Shown here piece by piece: positions 11,150-26,224 of a stretch of DNA of 43,962 bases. The stretch comes from Chrysomallon squamiferum. Taxonomy: Eukaryota; Mollusca; Gastropoda; Neomphalida; Peltospiridae. How positions within the stretch are numbered: position 1 is the first letter of the stretch; each line of letters begins with the position of its first letter. A program made the position numbers and the translations under genes. The stretch covers positions 47,938,602 through 47,982,563 of the forward strand of contig CM022665.1 of the NCBI GenBank assembly GCA_012295275.1. Direction: 5' to 3'. Under the pieces are notes generated by a model. That model saw only the letters and a program-made list of their open reading frames with translations. It ran no database searches and was not told the origin of the DNA.

Positions 11150-13125
11150 CATACAAATTAATCATGCAAGTAAATATTTCACTATTTATTACAAAATTAA
11201 AAACAGGGTAGTATTTCTATAATTACATACAAGTTAGTGACAGTAGTGAATATTTCACTATTTATTATAAACTTAAAAACAGGGTAGTATTTCTGTAATT
11301 ACATACAAGTTAGTGACACTGTTGAATATTTCACTATTTATTATAAAATTAAAAACAGGGTAGTATTTCTGTAATTACATACAAGTTAGTGACAGTAGTG
11401 AATATTTCACTATTTATTACAAAATTAAAAACAGGGTAGTATTTCTGTAATTACATACAAGTTAGTGACAGTAGTGAATATTTCACTATTACAAATTTAA
11501 AAACAGGGTAGTATTTCTGTAATTACATACAAGTTAGTGACAGTAGTGAATATTTCACTATTTATTATAAACTTAAAAACAGGGTAGTATTTCTGTAATT
11601 ACATACAAGTTAGTGACAGTGTTGAATATTTCACTATTACAAATTTAAAAACAGGGTAGTATTTCTGTAATTACATACAAGTTAGTGACACTACTGAATA
11701 TTTCACTATTACAAATTTAAAAACAGGGTAGTATTTCTGTAATTACATACAAGTTAGTGACAGTAGTGAATATTTCACTATTCATTACAAACTTAAAAAC
11801 AGGGTAGTATTTCTGTAATTACATACAAGTTAGTGACACTACTGAATATTTCACTATTACAAATTTAAAAACAGGGTAGTATTTCTGTAGTTACATACAA
11901 GTTAGTGACACTGTTGAATATTCCACTATTTATTATAAACTTAAAAACAGGGTATTTCTGTAATTACATACAAGTTAGTGACAGTGTTGAATATTTCACT
12001 ATTTATTACAAAATTAAAAACAGGGTAGTATTTCTGTAATTGCATACAAGTTAGTGACAGTAGTGAATATTTCACTATTACAAATTTAAAAACAGGGTAG
12101 TATTTCTGTAATTGCATACAAGTTAGTGACAGTGTTGAATATTTCACTATTTATTACAAAATTAAAAACAGGGTAGTATTTCTGTAATTGCATACAAGTT
12201 AGTGACAGTAGTGAATATTTCACTATTACAAATTTAAAAACAGGGTAGTATTTCTGTAGTTACATACAAGTTAGTGACACTGTTGAATATTTCACTATTC
12301 ATTACAAACTTAAAAACAGGGTAGTATTTCTGTAATTACATACAAGTTAGTGACACTACTGAATATTTCACTATTACAAATTTAAAAACAGGGTAGTATT
12401 TCTGTAGTTACATACAAGTTAGTGACACTGTTGAATATTTCACTATTTATTATAAACTTAAAAACAGGGTATTTCTGTAATTACATACAAGTTAGTGACA
12501 GTGTTGAATATTTCACTATTTATTACAAAATTAAAAACAGGGTAGTATTTCTGTAATTGCATACAAGTTAGTGACAGTAGTGAATATTTCACTATTACAA
12601 ATTTAAAAACAGGGTAGTATTTCTGTAGTTACATACAAGTTAGTGACACTGTTGAATATTTCACTATTCATTACAAACTTAAAAACAGTAGTATTTCTGT
12701 AATTACATACAAGTTAGTGACAGTAGTGAATATTTCACTATTACAAATTTAAAAACAGGGTAGTATTTCTGTAATTACATACAAATTAGTGACACTACTG
12801 AATATTTCACTATTACAAATTTAAAAACAGGGTAGTATTTCTGTAATTACATACAAGTTAGTGACAGTAGTGAATATTTCACTATTTATTATAAACTTAA
12901 AAACAGGGTAGTATTTCTGTAATTACATACAAGTTAGTGACAGTAGTGAATATTTCACTATTTATTATAAACTTAAAAACAGGGTAGTATTTCTGTAATT
13001 ACATACAAATTAGTGACACTACTGAATATTTCACTATTACAAATTTAAAAACAGGGTAGTATTTCTGTAATAACATACAAGTTAGTGACAGTAGTGAATA
13101 TTTCACTATTTATTACAAACTTAAA
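11150..13125. repeat. 70/77-bp satellite-like array, about 26 copies, abutting TMEM50
   Basis: Each unit has ACAGGGTAGTATTTCTGTAA, TACATACAAGTTAGTGACA and a near-palindromic AGTGAATATTTCACT (arms AGTGAA/TTCACT). Two length classes exist. Longer units contain TTTATTATAAAC or TTTATTACAAAA; shorter ones have TTACAAATTT instead and lack the TTTATT. On the minus strand TTTATT reads AATAAA, so about half the copies carry a poly(A)-signal hexamer in the sense of TMEM50. The last unit ends about 25 bp from the TMEM50 stop codon. Confidence 0.95.
13109..13114 (-). terminator. candidate poly(A) signal of TMEM50, inside the satellite array
   Basis: The first AATAAA downstream of the TMEM50 stop, 34 bp after it. 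It belongs to the last repeat unit, and equivalent hexamers recur in the array beyond. Confidence 0.35.
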
Positions 13126-13147
13126 AACAATAATGTTACACAAAGAT

Positions 13148-17814
<4,667 letters not shown>

Positions 17815-18130
17815 TATAAATATCAATAATTATAATACAATATGATGAATATCAATCATACAAAATCCAGCGCTTCGAAAGAATAATTTTATATATTATA
17901 CAAGAAAATTTTTGTCAAGATAAAACATCTAAAACAAAAATGAAATAACAGATATTTCTCCTGCTAAATGAAAACACAATATAACTTTTGAAAGTGTAGT
18001 GTTCTTGTTCGGTCTGTCAAATTCGCATTGTTTTTGTTTCTCTTTTCCAACCCTGATCATCATATACATCTAACTTCCGCTTCCGCGTAGTATTCTGTTA
18101 TTTTAAATTCCTCTCATTACTGTCGTTTAA
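17815..18130 (-). promoter_or_regulatory. TMEM50 5' UTR and probable promoter with ETS sites
   Basis: On the minus strand GCGGAAGCGGAAG (about 18074-18087) carries two overlapping ETS-type GGAA cores, about 260 bp before the ATG. Paired ETS motifs are common in TATA-less housekeeping promoters. The rest is AT-rich. Confidence 0.4.
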
Positions 18131-18390
18131 GTGATTCGAGTGTTAGATGTAGTGAAACATGAAAACAATTAGGAAAAATATATTTGATTACTGTTTGGCA
18201 TTCCCTTTTTTTTATGATTTACGTGAAACCTACACATTTTTTTTTTTTTTTTTTTTTTAAATTGATTTTATGGTCATATTTTATTAAATTTGCAATAATC
18301 GACAATAATGATGCCCCTCTCTTGAAACGTCACGATAAAGCTAACAAACTATTATGTAGCACAACGTCACACAAGTTCCATGGAAAGCAT

Positions 18391-18404
18391 TTCGCCATGG
18401 TAAC
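18391..18404 (+). promoter_or_regulatory. X-box-like RFX motif
   Basis: TTCGCCATGGTAAC matches the X-box consensus GTTGCCATGGTAAC at 12 of 14 positions. A second, weaker palindrome (GTTCCATGGAAA) starts near 18375. RFX factors acting on such sites drive cilia genes from just upstream of the start codon. Confidence 0.35.
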
Positions 18405-18424
18405 ATTGAGTAACACGCCTAGTA

Positions 18425-18433
18425 ATGGCAGCC
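18425..18433 (+). CDS. possible tiny first exon divergent from TMEM50
   Basis: ATGGCAGCC is followed at once by an ideal donor gtaagt and lies 20 bp downstream of the X-box-like motif. A good acceptor, CATCTACTATTTCCAG, follows at about 18488. Joined, the frame stops after 16 codons, so either another exon is used or this is chance. Confidence 0.12.
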
Positions 18434-18860
18434 GTAAGTAATCGAATTATTTACACCACTGTATAAGTTTTTCATCTACTATTTCCAGATGAAGGGAGAT
18501 AACTTATCGGATTTTAAAAGTGGATTTTAAAATCTTATTATTTCTCTTAGTTAATAATATTGTTTAAAAGGATATCAAATTTGCTTACAGAATATATTAG
18601 GCACTTGCGTTGTCACATACATAAACCTGCTTGCACTCAAAAATAATATTATACATACAAATATTACACTCTTATTATAAACATGTGAACAAATTATATA
18701 CTTACAGTATGTATACTGACCAGTATACACAGTATATATGTATGCAAACGCAGGTACGTTCATGCAAAAGGTTCACACAAATATGCTTGAGTGTTTGTAT
18801 ATGCAGTACCTCTGTGTTTCAGAAGGTATTATAAGTTTTCTTTCTTTTTATTTTTACCCT
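18434..18860. other. no gene seen
   Basis: AT-rich unique sequence apart from the acceptor-like site mentioned for the possible 18425 exon. Confidence 0.35.
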
Positions 18861-18865
18861 TACTT

Positions 18866-18890
18866 TCTTCTTCTTCTTCTTCTTCTTCTT

Positions 18891-18921
<31 letters not shown>

Positions 18922-19198
18922 TTATTATTATTATTATTTTTATTTTTATTTTTATTTTTAATTTTTTTTTTTTATCATTAGTAGTAATAGTAACAAAAAC
19001 AGGGGTAATGTTACTATGGCGGTACTAGTGATGAATTTATGTACACTGATACTATATAAGGTATACTACTACTATTAAGAATGTTCTTCATCAAGACAAT
19101 AAAATAATGTTATTCTCAAACATAGTAGTAGTAGTACTAGTAGTAGTATAGTAGTAGTAGTAGTATATTAAACTATGTTTGTTTTTTTTTTTTTTTTT
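18866..19198. repeat. microsatellites: (TTC)n, (TTA)n, (TTTTTA)n, (TAG)n, poly(T)
   Basis: (TTC)n runs about 18867-18920, followed by TTA and TTTTTA units to 18960. (TAG)n at about 19121-19167 is flanked by CAAACATAGT and ACTATGTTTG, an inverted pair that could form a hairpin. Poly(T) ends at about 19200. Confidence 0.85.
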
Positions 19199-19199
19199 T

Positions 19200-19440
19200 T
19201 TCTTAAATGCTTATAAAACAGTATTTCTGATATACGTTAAAAACCATAAAAACCACGTAATTACATTTAACAGTTTTTAAATTTAAATTCTAATAGCGCT
19301 TATAGTTAGCAATGTTCTGATGGTGACTTCAGTGCAGTGGTCGACGTCGATCCCTCGGAGTCGATGTAGCTGCCAAGGCGTCAGTAATCTTTTGATCTTT
19401 TAAATATTTCTGTAATTATCAGAGTTCGATAGTCTGCCTT
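19200..19440. other. no gene seen
   Basis: Short unique stretch; 19320-19390 is slightly less AT-rich. Confidence 0.35.
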
Positions 19441-20015
19441 AATGCAACATTTAGTTAACAATGTTCTGATTTACATTTCACTGGAACATTTAGTTAACAG
19501 TGTTCTGATTTACATTTCACTGGAACATTTAGTTAACAGTGTTCTGATTTACATTTCACTGAAACATTTAGTTAACAGTGTTCTGATTTACATTTCACTG
19601 GAACATTTAGTTAACAATGTTCTGATTTACATTTCACTGGAACATTTAGTTAACAATGTTCTGATTTACATTTCACTGGAACATTTAGTTAACAATGTTC
19701 TGATTTACATTTCACTGGAACATTTAGTTAACAATGTTCTGATTTACATTTCACTGGAACATTTAGTTAACAGTGTTCTGATTTACATTTCACTTGAACA
19801 TTTAGTTAACAATATTCTGATTTACATTTCACTTGAACATTGAGTTAACAGTGTTCTGATTTACATTTCACTCGAACATTTGGTTAACAGTGTTCTGATT
19901 TACATTTCACTGGAACATTTAGTTAACAGTGTTCTGATTTACATTTCTCTGAAACATTTAGTTAACAGTGTTCTGATTTACATTTCACTGGAACATTTAG
20001 TTAACAGTGTTCTGA
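19441..20015. repeat. 39-bp minisatellite, about 15 copies
   Basis: The unit contains AACATTTAGTTAACA, GTGTTCTGATT and TACATTTCACTGG. Since 39 is 13 codons, a 133-codon ORF stays open across it; this is a shadow. Confidence 0.95.
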
Positions 20016-20460
20016 ATAACAATACTGATCAACAAACGAATATGTAATTTTATCGCTAACAATATTCACTGTGTTTATTTCATTTCAGTGACACAAAGAT
20101 AATAACTGAACATTTCTCAGTTAACAGTGTTCTGTTTATTTCATTTCGCTAGTGTCACAGAACATTTGTGTTTATTTCAGTGTTCGCTAGTGACACAGAT
20201 TTCACATTTTTATTTCTCAGGAACATTTAGTTAACAGTATCACTGTTTATTTCTCAGATTTCACTGTAATTTTCTCTGAAACATTTAGTTAACAGTGTTC
20301 TGATATCACATTTCAGATATCACTAGTGAACTTTTAGTTAACAGTGTTCTGATTTTCTCAGGTATTTGTCTATCACTGAAACATTTCACTAGTTAACAAA
20401 GTATCACTGTATTTACATTTATCGCTAGGAACAAAGATTTAGTTAATTACAGTATCGTTC
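20016..20460. repeat. mosaic zone between two minisatellites
   Basis: Fragments of the left unit (AGTTAACAGTGTTCTG) are interleaved with fragments of the right unit (ATATCACT, CGCTAGTG, GTTTATTTC) in no fixed period. Confidence 0.75.
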
Positions 20461-20862
20461 TGAAAGATATCACTGTAATTACTTCTCAGATATCACTAGT
20501 GACACAAAGATATCACTGTAATTACTTCTCAGGTATCGCTAGTGTCACAAAGATATCACTGTAATTACTTCTCATGTATCGCTAATGTCACAAAGATATC
20601 ACTGTAATTACTTCTCAGTTATCGCTAGTGTCACAGAGATATCACTGTGTTTATTTCTCAGGTATCGCTAGTGTCACAAAGATATCACTGTGTTTATTTT
20701 TCAGGTATCGCTAGTGACACAAAGATATCACTGTAATTAATTCTCAGTTATCGCTATTGTCACAGAGATATCACTGTGTTTGTTTCTCAGGTATCGCTAG
20801 TGACACAGAGATATCACTGTGTTTATTTCTCAGGTATCAGTAGTTTCACAGAGATATCACAG
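20460..20862. repeat. about 42-bp minisatellite, about 9 copies
   Basis: The unit contains GGTATCGCTAGTGTCACAAA, GATATCACTGT and then AATTACTTCTCA or GTTTATTTCTCA. Confidence 0.95.
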
Positions 20863-20869
20863 AAATAAT

Positions 20870-21330
20870 TTATCCGGTATCATGAAGGAGACTCGCGCGG
20901 GTTCACTCGAGCAGTTTCGGGCTCGAATCTCGCCACGAGCTCCTAGAGACGACTGAGGCGTCACAATCCCAGATCGTCGCTCGTTTTCCCCAGCACTTAT
21001 TAGAAGGTAATGAAGCATCGCGCGTGATGGGTCTGCACGCAGAGAGCACGCGGTGAGCACGCGGTGAGCGCGAGATATGATACCGCATCACGGTTTGTCA
21101 CACAGACGAACCACAGCTTTATGAATGTCGGCTGGTTTTTCAGCAAACGTGTAGAAGATTTTAAACATCATTAAAACGTGTTCATCACGTCCGCCGGATC
21201 GTGAAATTATGCGTCATTTAGCGGATCCCCACTGTCCACGGTCGCTCGTTTATGAGCCTGTCAGACAAAACACTGTTCTCCCATTCATCGGAAACCGACC
21301 ACGTCATTATACAAATGATGTTTTGGCTCA
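20870..21330. promoter_or_regulatory. GC-richer unique island, possible regulatory element
   Basis: CpG-containing unique DNA with a short direct repeat of GAGCACGCGGT near 21040-21065. The POU-like ATTATGCGTCAT lies near 21207 and a TALE-like CCTGTCAGAC near 21258. Overlapping ORFs on both strands (62-103 codons) have no recognisable product. Confidence 0.25.
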
Positions 21331-21539
21331 CCAATCTATAAAGAAAAAGATCAAACTTTTTTTTTTATTATTGGGAAGTCTCCACAAAAGTCCGATGTGG
21401 TGTGTAAACACTGTGGTATTCTGTTTCTGTGCGCGTTCATCAGTCAAATCCACTTCTGTGTCCCCTGCAGTTCCAACCAACATTAACAAGTTGTGTGTGT
21501 CTGGGCGTGTCCCACAGTGACCAACAGTAGTGTGCTAGC

Positions 21540-22330
21540 TAAACAAACTGTCAGTAAATAAACAAGTTAATCTGTATAACTAAATTACTTGACTTTAAAT
21601 AAGCAAGTTAATATTGTGTAACTAAATTACTTGACTTTAAATAAGCAAGTTAATACTGTGTAACTAAATTATTTGATAGTAATTAAACAAGTTAATACTG
21701 TGTAACTAAATTACTTGATAGTAATTAAACAAGTTAATAAAGTGTAACTAAATTACTTGATAGTAATTAAGCAAGTTAATACTGTGTAACTACTTGATAG
21801 TAATTAAACAAGTTAATACTGTGTAACTAAATTACTGACAGTAAATAAACAAGTTAATCTGTATAACTAAATTACTTGACTTTAAATAAGCAAGTTAATA
21901 CTGTGTAACTAAATTACTGACAGTAAATAAACAAGTTAATACTGTGTAACTAAATTACTGACAGTAAATAAACAAGTTATTACTGAGTAAAAAAATTACT
22001 GATAGTAAATACACAAGTTAGTAGTGTGTAACTAAATTACTGACAGTAAATAAACAAGTTAATACTGTGTAACTAAATTACTGACAGTAAATAAACAAGT
22101 TATTACTGAGTAAAAAAATTACTGATAGTAAATACACAAGTTAGTAGTGTGTAACTAAATTACTGACAGTAAATAAACAAGTTAATACTGTGTAACTATA
22201 TTACTGACAGTAATTAAACAAGTTAATACTGTGTAACTATATTACTTGATAGTAAATAAGCAAATTAGAACTACGTAACAAAACAAACTGACAGTAATTA
22301 AACAAGTTAATACTCTATAACTAAACAGTC
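21540..22330. repeat. about 41-bp minisatellite, about 19 copies
   Basis: The unit contains AATAAACAAGTTAATACTG, TGTAACTAAATTACT and TGACAGTA or TTGATAGTA. A segment of about 120 bp that includes the odd variant TACTGAGTAAAAAAATTACT is itself duplicated (near 21975 and 22101), showing multi-unit duplication. Confidence 0.95.
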
Positions 22331-22339
22331 TGACAATAT

Positions 22340-22740
22340 TTAAACATTTCTGTCTGTGTGTGCGTGCATGCGCATCTATGATGTGTGCGCGCACGCGCTC
22401 TCTTCAAAGCCTGGTGAGTTTGGCTGGAAAGTGTGGGGTAATTAGGCTACGTGAGGTTAAAAGCTGTCACTACGTGAAATGTTTCCTGGGGCAGTGCGCT
22501 CACAAAGTCGGCGATGAAAATGTTTCAAATTAATTCTGCCTCAGATCACTGTAATTTTCATCTGATTCACGTGTTTCAATGGGAAGGCGCGATTCTGTGG
22601 ACGTGCTGTTTGATCTCCTGTTAGTTACAGCGGGATGCGGCTGACCTCTGGCGGAGTTTCTGACCTGTCGTCTGCCAGTTTGTTCAGATCTGCGGCTGAC
22701 GTCTGCCCTAGTCTCGAGTCAAGTCCAAGCTTTGTTCACG
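22340..22740. promoter_or_regulatory. GC-richer unique island
   Basis: Alternating purine/pyrimidine GTGTGTGCGTGCATGCGCAT (possible Z-DNA) at about 22355-22374, then unique DNA. An 81-codon ATG ORF (22635-22880) has no recognised product. Confidence 0.25.
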
Positions 22741-22859
22741 CGATAAAGACAACAGGAAGGTTTTTATTATCTTACCCTAAACTCTCACCACTGACAAATA
22801 TCAAAGCAAGAAGTCCAGGTATTACTAAATATGAGACACACATTAATATCTCTTTTATA

Positions 22860-23157
22860 CGTGATGTATACAAGATTTAACTGATTACCAACACACACAC
22901 ACACACACACACACATTAATATCTCTTTTATACGTGATGTATACAAGATTTAACTGATTACCAACACACACACACACACACACACACACATTAATATCTC
23001 TTTTATACGTGATGTATACAAGATTTAACTGATTACCAACACACACACACACACACATACACACACACAAACACACACACACACACATTAATATCTTTTT
23101 TATACGTGATGTATACAAGATTTAACTGATTACCAACACACACACACACACACACAT
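22860..23157. repeat. compound array: (CA)n alternating with a 50-bp unique block, 4 copies
   Basis: Each unit is (CA)8-12 plus a block with TTAATATCTCTTTTATACGT, GATGTATACAAGATTT and AACTGATTACC. The CA tracts differ in length while the blocks are almost identical. The first block (22843-22890) lacks a preceding CA tract. Confidence 0.95.
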
Positions 23158-23268
23158 GTCCATCAAATGGTATAGTTAGCCTTTATATAGCTCTATAAGC
23201 ACATCTATATACAGATATATAAAAGTGTATGTGTTTGTGTGTCTATATATCTGTGTATATATATATAT

Positions 23269-23540
23269 ACAGCTTTATCATTTATTGGTACTATTCAGGT
23301 GCCTATTTCTAACTGTAAGCAAGTTTTCGGAAATAATTTTATCACAGGTCATTATATGTCTATCGAAAGGTATATTTAGCTTTCCATATATGTATTTATA
23401 GATATACTTTTGTATACATAAAGGCTAAATATACCTTTCGATGGACATATATATATATATATTATAATGATAAATTTATCTTTGAAAGAGTGCCTGCAGT
23501 TAGAAATAATCAACTGAATACCGGTAAATGATAAAGCTGT
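23269..23540. mobile_element. foldback element, possible MITE
   Basis: A long imperfect inverted repeat: the left end ACAGCTTTATCATTTA (23269-23284) matches the right end TAAATGATAAAGCTGT (23525-23540). Inner arms TGTCTATCGAAAGGTATATT (from 23357) and the mirror at about 23425-23452 pair closely around a loop of about 40 bp. A diverged extra copy of the inner arm lies outside, at about 23155-23188 (GTCCATCAAATGGTATAGTT). No clear target duplication was found. Confidence 0.6.
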
Positions 23541-23852
23541 GTGTATGTAAATGATGCAGTCTGTATGCAGTGCACATTACATGCGTGCTTAAATGGTTAT
23601 GTTACTGTAGTTTACTGGAGATGACTTTGTGTGAATTAAGTGTCAAACTGCTCCTGGCTAAACGTTCATTAGAGACTGGCACACCACAAAGCCTCGTTTC
23701 AGCAAGCGACAAACACTCGTGTTTCAGCAATCTCACTGGCAACGTCATTTTTATAATCGAATTTTATTCCTTACAACATTTCTTGTGAAGAGTCAACTTT
23801 CCACAGCGGTGACTGTAGCCTGCAGTGACAGAAGGGTAATTTGAGGTGTATC
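23541..23852. other. unique sequence, no gene recognised
   Basis: A 72-codon ORF (23570-23788) looks like chance. Confidence 0.3.
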
Positions 23853-24080
23853 TCAATTAGCTTCATTTAGCTCACTACCACTGTCACACTGTGAGTTCTC
23901 TCTGCTCACAAGATGGCAGACTGGAGAAGTGCTTCTTCGCACAAAGTCCACGTAACAAACAAATAAAAAAGCCCACTTGAAAGTGACACGTGTGCTTCTT
24001 GTTTGAAACACATCAGTGTAAACTTCTTTCTCATATATAAGTCGTGCTACCACTTTAATTCGCAAGCCAAGGGCTGCCAT
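23853..24080 (-). CDS. unrecognised 75-codon ORF with strong start context
   Basis: ATGGCAGCC in the context ACAAAAATGGCAG is an excellent start. The product begins MAALGLRIKVVARLIYEKEV and has one moderately hydrophobic stretch (KWAFLFVCYVDFV, about 36-48). An in-frame donor-like CATCTTGTGAGC lies near residue 58, so it could be a first coding exon. The antisense of that spot is CAAGATGGC, a YY1-type motif. No family is recognised, and coding is not shown. Confidence 0.25.
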   Translation of the reverse strand: MAALGLRIKVVARLIYEKEVYTDVFQTRSTRVTFKWAFLFVCYVDFVRRSTSPVCHLVSRENSQCDSGSELNEAN

Positions 24081-24640
24081 TTTTGTTTTCTTTCTATTAA
24101 CTTCATCCTTGATACCATTTCCAATGAAAATTTATTCCCGTCCTTATTTCTACATTAATTTGAGTATCATTTCTGCAGTAATAAAAGCGGAAATGTTTGG
24201 ATACTGTTTTTATTTCACTTTTAAAACTGTAATAATAATAACATATAGCAAAGATATTTCACTTTGTGCGTGAACAACTAATGATGAACTGATGCTAATA
24301 TACCAAACCGAACACTGTCAGTGAAAACACATTAGTCACGTGATATTTTTGTTCTTGATTTTCAGCCACGATTTTTGTAATTCGTAGCGAGGTTTCAAAA
24401 GAGCAAATTTACTATTATTTTTTACTATTTCTTATTATGTAACCATGTTATTTATATTAGTAACTACTATTATGTGACCATGTTATTTATAGATTTGTTG
24501 TGTTACGATTATGTAGATAGTTTTTACGTTCTTTACAATAGCCAGCATACCTTCGTCAGTTGTTAACTTTTTTGTTATTTTTATTTATGTTTTTTACCTT
24601 CTACCGTTAAAAAAAAGAACTTACCAAAGAAATATGTATA
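24081..24640. other. no gene seen
   Basis: AT-rich unique sequence. Confidence 0.35.
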
Positions 24641-24657
24641 GATACTGTGTGCTGTCA

Positions 24658-24671
24658 CCGCCAGGTGGCAG
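24658..24671 (+). promoter_or_regulatory. CTCF-like motif
   Basis: CCGCCAGGTGGCAG fits the CTCF core CCGCGNGGNGGCAG with one mismatch. The wider GCTGTCACCGCCAGGTGGCAGC is also a near-palindrome. It lies in a 66-codon ORF (24634-24834) of unknown reality. A weaker match (TCGCCAGGGTGCGCT) is at 26135-26149. Confidence 0.35.
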
Positions 24672-24839
24672 CACATGTTTACGTAGCCGAGTGAAATCTG
24701 AGGTGATACGAGGCATTGAAAACGGAGGCGAGTGCATTACTTTTATTGCTTTATTTATTAAAACGTGTAAATTGCCACCTGATAAAAAAAGAAAGAAGCC
24801 TAGTTTGTTTCAATCAGTGCTGTGCTATATCTGACACGA

Positions 24840-25320
24840 CGCCGTTTACACTGAGAAATGATGTGAAAAAGTAACCCAACACTCGAGTGTAACGTGTATT
24901 CAAGTGATTTATAAAACTCTACATTTTTTGCATGTTTTACTTTTTACACTGATATCGTCAGAGTTATTGTTCGTTTTTTTCTTTTCTTTTCTTTTTATTA
25001 AACTGATATTTGCTGTGCCCCATACAGCTAACTAACGTCTGTTTTAAAACACAATGTCTCCTGGCATAACAGAATTAAACAATCTTTATATTTTATCCTA
25101 CAAGCTTATTATCTGAAATATTATCCCCACTCTTCTGTTTATTCACCCGTTCTAATTATTGTCTCGTATTGTATATCTCAAACTATTATAATTATAATGT
25201 GTCTGCATTAACTTTACTGTCGTTCAGATTCTGTTGTGTCGTAAAGCAAGCTTTACATCGTGAACTACGTCACTAAAACATTACTGGTTGTAAACCTAAA
25301 CATACAGACAGCGTGCTTTT
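24840..25320. other. no gene seen
   Basis: AT-rich unique sequence. Confidence 0.35.
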
Positions 25321-25324
25321 ATAG

Positions 25325-25637
25325 TGATTATTTATTTATTATCATCAACAACATTGCTATTAATACTGCTACTACAATTAGTACAACTACTACTGATACT
25401 GCTGCTAATACTACTACTACTGCTACAACTACTACTGCTACTGCTGCTATTGCTAATACTACTGCTATTGCTAATACTACTGCTATTACTATTACTACTA
25501 TTACTACTGTACTGCTGCTATTACTGCTACTGCTACTACTGTTAGTATTATGATTATTATTATTTTTATTAATATTATTATTATTAATAATATTCTCGGA
25601 AATAGCATTACTAATAATGGTGGACGCTGTAAATTAA

Positions 25638-25687
<50 letters not shown>

Positions 25688-25690
25688 TAA
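25325..25690. repeat. degenerate ACT/GCT/ATT trinucleotide tract and (TAA)n
   Basis: 25355-25555 is built of RYT triplets (ACT, GCT, ATT, ACA) without a fixed order, so ORFs read as Thr/Ala/Ile or Leu runs. (TAA)n follows at about 25637-25690. Confidence 0.9.
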
Positions 25691-25859
25691 TAATAAAAAT
25701 AGAAAAGGAAAGAAAAGATTACATAAGAAAGCTAAATGTGAATTGATTAAATATAATATTTTTATCCCTGTAATTCCTATTACGTCATTGTTATTAAATC
25801 ACAGCCTTTGAACGACTGAAAAGATTTAAACAGAAATAGTAATGCATTTATTGCGCATG

Positions 25860-26215
25860 AGAGGACACTTTTTTAACTGTGGCCATCTTGTGCACATGTT
25901 GCGTCCAGAGAGATGGTCAGCGTGCTGGTCAGGGTGTGAGAGACACAAAGACAAGAAGCGACTGTTTCAGCTACACACCTCAACAGTTTATCAAGTTTAA
26001 TCACCGACACGAAGACCTGTTCTTTCAGTCGAGAAATTCTCTCGGCCATTCATCACGCCCAATATCATCTTCTGAAAAAGCACTTGAAAAGAGGCTGACC
26101 ACTACATCATCTGTCCCCTGACCACTGAGACCTCTCGCCAGGGTGCGCTCTGCAGGTCACCTCTTCGACACGGGGCAGAAGGCAGAAGCAGACAGATCCA
26201 ATTATCATTGCGTCA
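25860..26215. promoter_or_regulatory. GC-richer unique island
   Basis: Non-repetitive sequence just left of the 32-bp array. It has a YY1-type GGCCATCTTG near 25880 and a partial CTCF match at 26135. The ORF from about 25879 lacks an ATG at its start and has no recognised product. Confidence 0.25.
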
Positions 26216-26224
26216 TGATTCCTT

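Noticed and set aside
9985-13125. CRISPR-like repeats
   Set aside because: Units are contiguous with no unique spacers, and the genome is eukaryotic; these are minisatellites.
19442-19843. 133-codon ORF with a 13-residue repeat
   Set aside because: Product of the 39-bp minisatellite; no start context or non-repeat part.
20917-20935. tRNA-like B box (GGCTCGAATCTC)
   Set aside because: No matching A box, cloverleaf or acceptor stem could be found around it.
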